Shown here: piece by piece, positions 61,887-64,000 of the stretch
How positions within the stretch are numbered: the stretch's first letter is position 1
Layout of the letters: the number at the start of each line of letters is the position of its first letter
Assembly: GCF_004307995.1 (NCBI RefSeq)
Contig: NZ_SIRE01000012.1
Coordinates: forward strand, 186,001 to 250,000
Reading direction: 5' to 3'
DNA length: 64,000 nucleotides
Source: Paenibacillus thalictri
GTDB lineage: Bacteria > Bacillota > Bacilli > Paenibacillales > NBRC-103111
The notes under the pieces: model-generated
Database searches by the model: none
What the model was told of the DNA's origin: nothing
What the model saw: only the letters and a program-made list of their open reading frames with translations
Translations under genes and position numbers: made by a program

Positions 61887-63752
61887 TTAACGGTTCAAGT
61901 ATTTCAGCGGATTTTCCAGTCCGCCGCCCTTATGCACTTCAAAGTGCAGATGCACACCCGTTGCGTCTCCCGTACTGCCCATTACGCCGATCTTCTCGCC
62001 TTTCTCGACGATCTTCCCTACCGACGTGTTAAGCTGGCTCATATGGGCATACAACGTCTGATAACCGTTCATATGATCGATAATAACATGATTGCCGTAA
62101 TCGCTTTTGAAACCCGCATAGACCACTTTGCCGTTATCGGCGGCCATAATCGTCTTGTTGCTGGACGTCAGGTCAATCCCCTTATGGAGCACGCCCCAAC
62201 GGGTTCCAAATGTGCTGCTGATCGAAGCGCCCAACACAGGCCATGCGAATTTGCCGGTGCCTTCGCCTTTGATAACTTTGGTGCCTTTCTTGGCGACCGC
62301 CTTGACCGGCTGTTGAATCACTTGTTCATTATCCACTTTTTCTTCGATGGTGATGCCATTTACCTTTGTTACGATAATGGTCACCTTCTTGAGGCCGTTC
62401 TTGCCGGGACTCACCGCTTGCACCGTACCGGCACGCAATGTATCGTCCGTCTTATATTCGGTTTCGTATTGAATCTCTTGGCTTTCGGTAATCTTCTCTA
62501 CCGTTTTGACGGCCAGTGTCGGTTCAAGTACGGTCAGATCAAGCTGCTGGCCTACTTTAATTTTATCATCGACAATCCATGGATTGTTCTGGTAGATGAT
62601 CTGCTTGGAAATATTGAACTTCTTGGCGATACAGGAGACGCAATCTCCCTTTTCCACCGTATATTTAGTCGGCTGTATGTCGCCGGTTTCAAGCTTTTTA
62701 ATAATTTCCTGCGGATCGGCCACATCTTGCGACTGCAACTCGATCTTGTTTAATTCCACTTTCTGCACAAATTCGATGCTTTGCAGTTCTACCTCATCAG
62801 GAGGCGTAGAGCCGCTCGAAGCCGATAAGATACCAACTTTGCCCGGTTCCTTCTTCTGCGTTTTGTCCTTAATGGCTTGCAATACGTTATTTGCGGTAGC
62901 CTGGTCCTTCAAGACACCAATCACCTTGCCGTCAACCTTCATTTGCATGCCGACCGGGTGGGCTTCGAAAAATTGCGGAACCTTCTGCAGTACTTCAGCG
63001 TCATTCGTCTTAGCCATAAAAATGCGCTCGGAACTGTACTTGATTTCCGGTTCATCCAGCTCCAGCTCAACCTTGCCGGAGTTCTCTTCAATTTCCTTCT
63101 TCTTGTCGATCTTGATTTGCTCGATCGGCTTCACGTCTTTAACGGTTCCGAGTTCAACGCCGTTAACCTGTACGTGATACACATGATCCATATGAGCATC
63201 CACATATTGATGGCCCCATAAGGTCGCGCCCGTCAATAACCCGATAACCGCACACGCTTGTACGAACTGCCACTTATGTTTTTTTACAAAACCGGATATA
63301 TGTATGCCGGGTTGTTGTCCAACCCCCAGCGCCGTAGCTGCAGCCGCTTGATCCGCCGCTTCCTGCACTTCGGCCTGCACAGCTTGGACTGTCTCTTCGT
63401 CGGAAACATCCGCTGACGCTTGTTGAATCGTCGTAAGCTCCGTCTCAGACGGTTCATCTGCCGAAAGCTCCGCAGCTGCATCCAGCTGCTGCACATCCGG
63501 GGTCTCCGTGACCGCCGTCACTGCTAGAGCTGCTGCCGGTTCGTGCGCTGCGAGCGCCTCCACAGCCGATTGATTTGCCTGTTCTGCCAACGCTTCGGTA
63601 TGAAGCGCTGCAGGATCTGTATGTTCTAGTTGTTCCGCTGTGTCCGGTTTGTTCTCTGACTTTCCTGTCAAGCTATCCAGCCGCTGAGTGATCCAAGGCT
63701 TCCACTTCCCTGGAACCGCCTTCAGCCAGCCCCTTCCCTTGAAAACGGTCAT
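61887..63752 (-). CDS. Secreted/anchored M23 endopeptidase with LysM and G5 domains
   Basis: ATG 63752 (MTVFKGRGWLKAVPG) follows AAGGAGACGATC. The 621-residue protein has a long Ala/Glu-rich cytoplasmic head, one membrane span (about 162-185), a coil-rich middle, a LysM unit (VEKGDCVSCIAKKFNISKQI), a G5 unit, and a C-terminal M23 domain with H-x-GID (LHKGIDLTSS) and HLHFEVH zinc ligands. It cuts wall peptide cross-bridges or binds as a scaffold. Such genes commonly sit in the wal neighbourhood and are WalR targets. Confidence 0.92.
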   Translation of the reverse strand: MTVFKGRGWLKAVPGKWKPWITQRLDSLTGKSENKPDTAEQLEHTDPAALHTEALAEQANQSAVEALAAHEPAAALAVTAVTETPDVQQLDAAAELSADEPSETELTTIQQASADVSDEETVQAVQAEVQEAADQAAAATALGVGQQPGIHISGFVKKHKWQFVQACAVIGLLTGATLWGHQYVDAHMDHVYHVQVNGVELGTVKDVKPIEQIKIDKKKEIEENSGKVELELDEPEIKYSSERIFMAKTNDAEVLQKVPQFFEAHPVGMQMKVDGKVIGVLKDQATANNVLQAIKDKTQKKEPGKVGILSASSGSTPPDEVELQSIEFVQKVELNKIELQSQDVADPQEIIKKLETGDIQPTKYTVEKGDCVSCIAKKFNISKQIIYQNNPWIVDDKIKVGQQLDLTVLEPTLAVKTVEKITESQEIQYETEYKTDDTLRAGTVQAVSPGKNGLKKVTIIVTKVNGITIEEKVDNEQVIQQPVKAVAKKGTKVIKGEGTGKFAWPVLGASISSTFGTRWGVLHKGIDLTSSNKTIMAADNGKVVYAGFKSDYGNHVIIDHMNGYQTLYAHMSQLNTSVGKIVEKGEKIGVMGSTGDATGVHLHFEVHKGGGLENPLKYLNR

Positions 63753-64000
63753 GATCGTCTCCTTAATGAGCGGTTTTTTAATTGTTATGTACACATACTA
63801 CGCCTGTTCTGCAATCGCTGCCTGTTGCAGCGTAATCCAAATCATATAGGGTCGTTCATTTAATGCATATCTGCTTGTTGTTAAAAAATTCCTTAGTCTA
63901 GCAAAACACTGTTTCTATCACTTTATCACAAACTCTCTACTTTTTTCAACAAAATACTCACTTGAAAAAGCTTAGCGTAGGCATTACGACTCAGAGCTTC
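63753..64000. other. Upstream region of the M23 gene
   Basis: No gene is seen. The AT-rich DNA should hold the promoter of the M23 gene; no certain operator is recognised. Confidence 0.4.

Noticed and set aside
1..64000. CRISPR array or tRNA/rRNA genes
   Set aside because: No regular short repeats with unique spacers and no cloverleaf or rRNA-like stretch were recognised by eye.

Overview
The window looks like a chromosomal segment close to the replication origin of a spore-forming, low-to-mid GC Bacillota, most probably Paenibacillus or a close relative. The evidence is the walRKHIJ-htrA-rlmH block at the right end, a class Ib nrdHIEF operon, two YheC/YheD coat-type ATP-grasp proteins, an S-layer (SLH) protein, and Gram-positive ribosome binding sites (AGGAGG/GGGGGA). 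The genus is inferred from gene content and was not computed.

Left part, about 1-30,000: a mosaic of small regulator/target pairs. These are a TetR repressor with a MATE efflux pump, a TetR repressor with a glyoxalase-fold protein, a MarR regulator with a short-chain dehydrogenase, a MocR/PdxR-type regulator with a flavin reductase-like protein, and a WYL regulator with two tandem GyrI-like proteins. Several have clear palindromic operators between the divergent genes. Between them lie a membrane-bound diguanylate cyclase, two YheC/YheD proteins around an SLH protein with four Ig-like repeats, a berberine-bridge-type FAD oxidase, a nucleotidyltransferase, an acetyltransferase, the nrdHIEF operon, gene remnants (a LysR head and probable toxin/immunity scars), and a class III nucleotide cyclase.

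Middle part, about 30,014-53,728: the main discovery. It looks like an SCC-type (staphylococcal cassette chromosome) integrative element inserted at the 3' end of rlmH, the same target used by SCCmec. The last codons of rlmH (ending E-P-Y-H-K-stop) occur again as a 23/25 match near 30,014-30,038, in the same orientation, about 23.7 kb away. A 14-bp perfect inverted repeat lies at both inner ends. Inside are two full-length large serine recombinases (Ccr-like), a third short recombinase domain that has lost the catalytic serine, a DUF960 protein, a RadC/JAB protein, a primase/SF3 helicase (Cch-like), paired small unknown genes, and a large nested palindrome next to the helicase gene that may be a replication origin. 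Cargo includes a two-component system with an M28 membrane peptidase sharing one operator design, a CoiA-like nuclease, a stalk/ankyrin secreted protein, and an integrase-like gene broken by an IS3-family insertion sequence.

Right part, about 53,711-64,000: core genome. rlmH, a CxxH/CxxC small protein, an HtrA protease, walJ, walI, walH, walK and walR are all on the minus strand, followed by a secreted M23 peptidase with LysM and G5 domains. Base composition becomes visibly more GC-rich at 53.7 kb, which agrees with an element boundary there.
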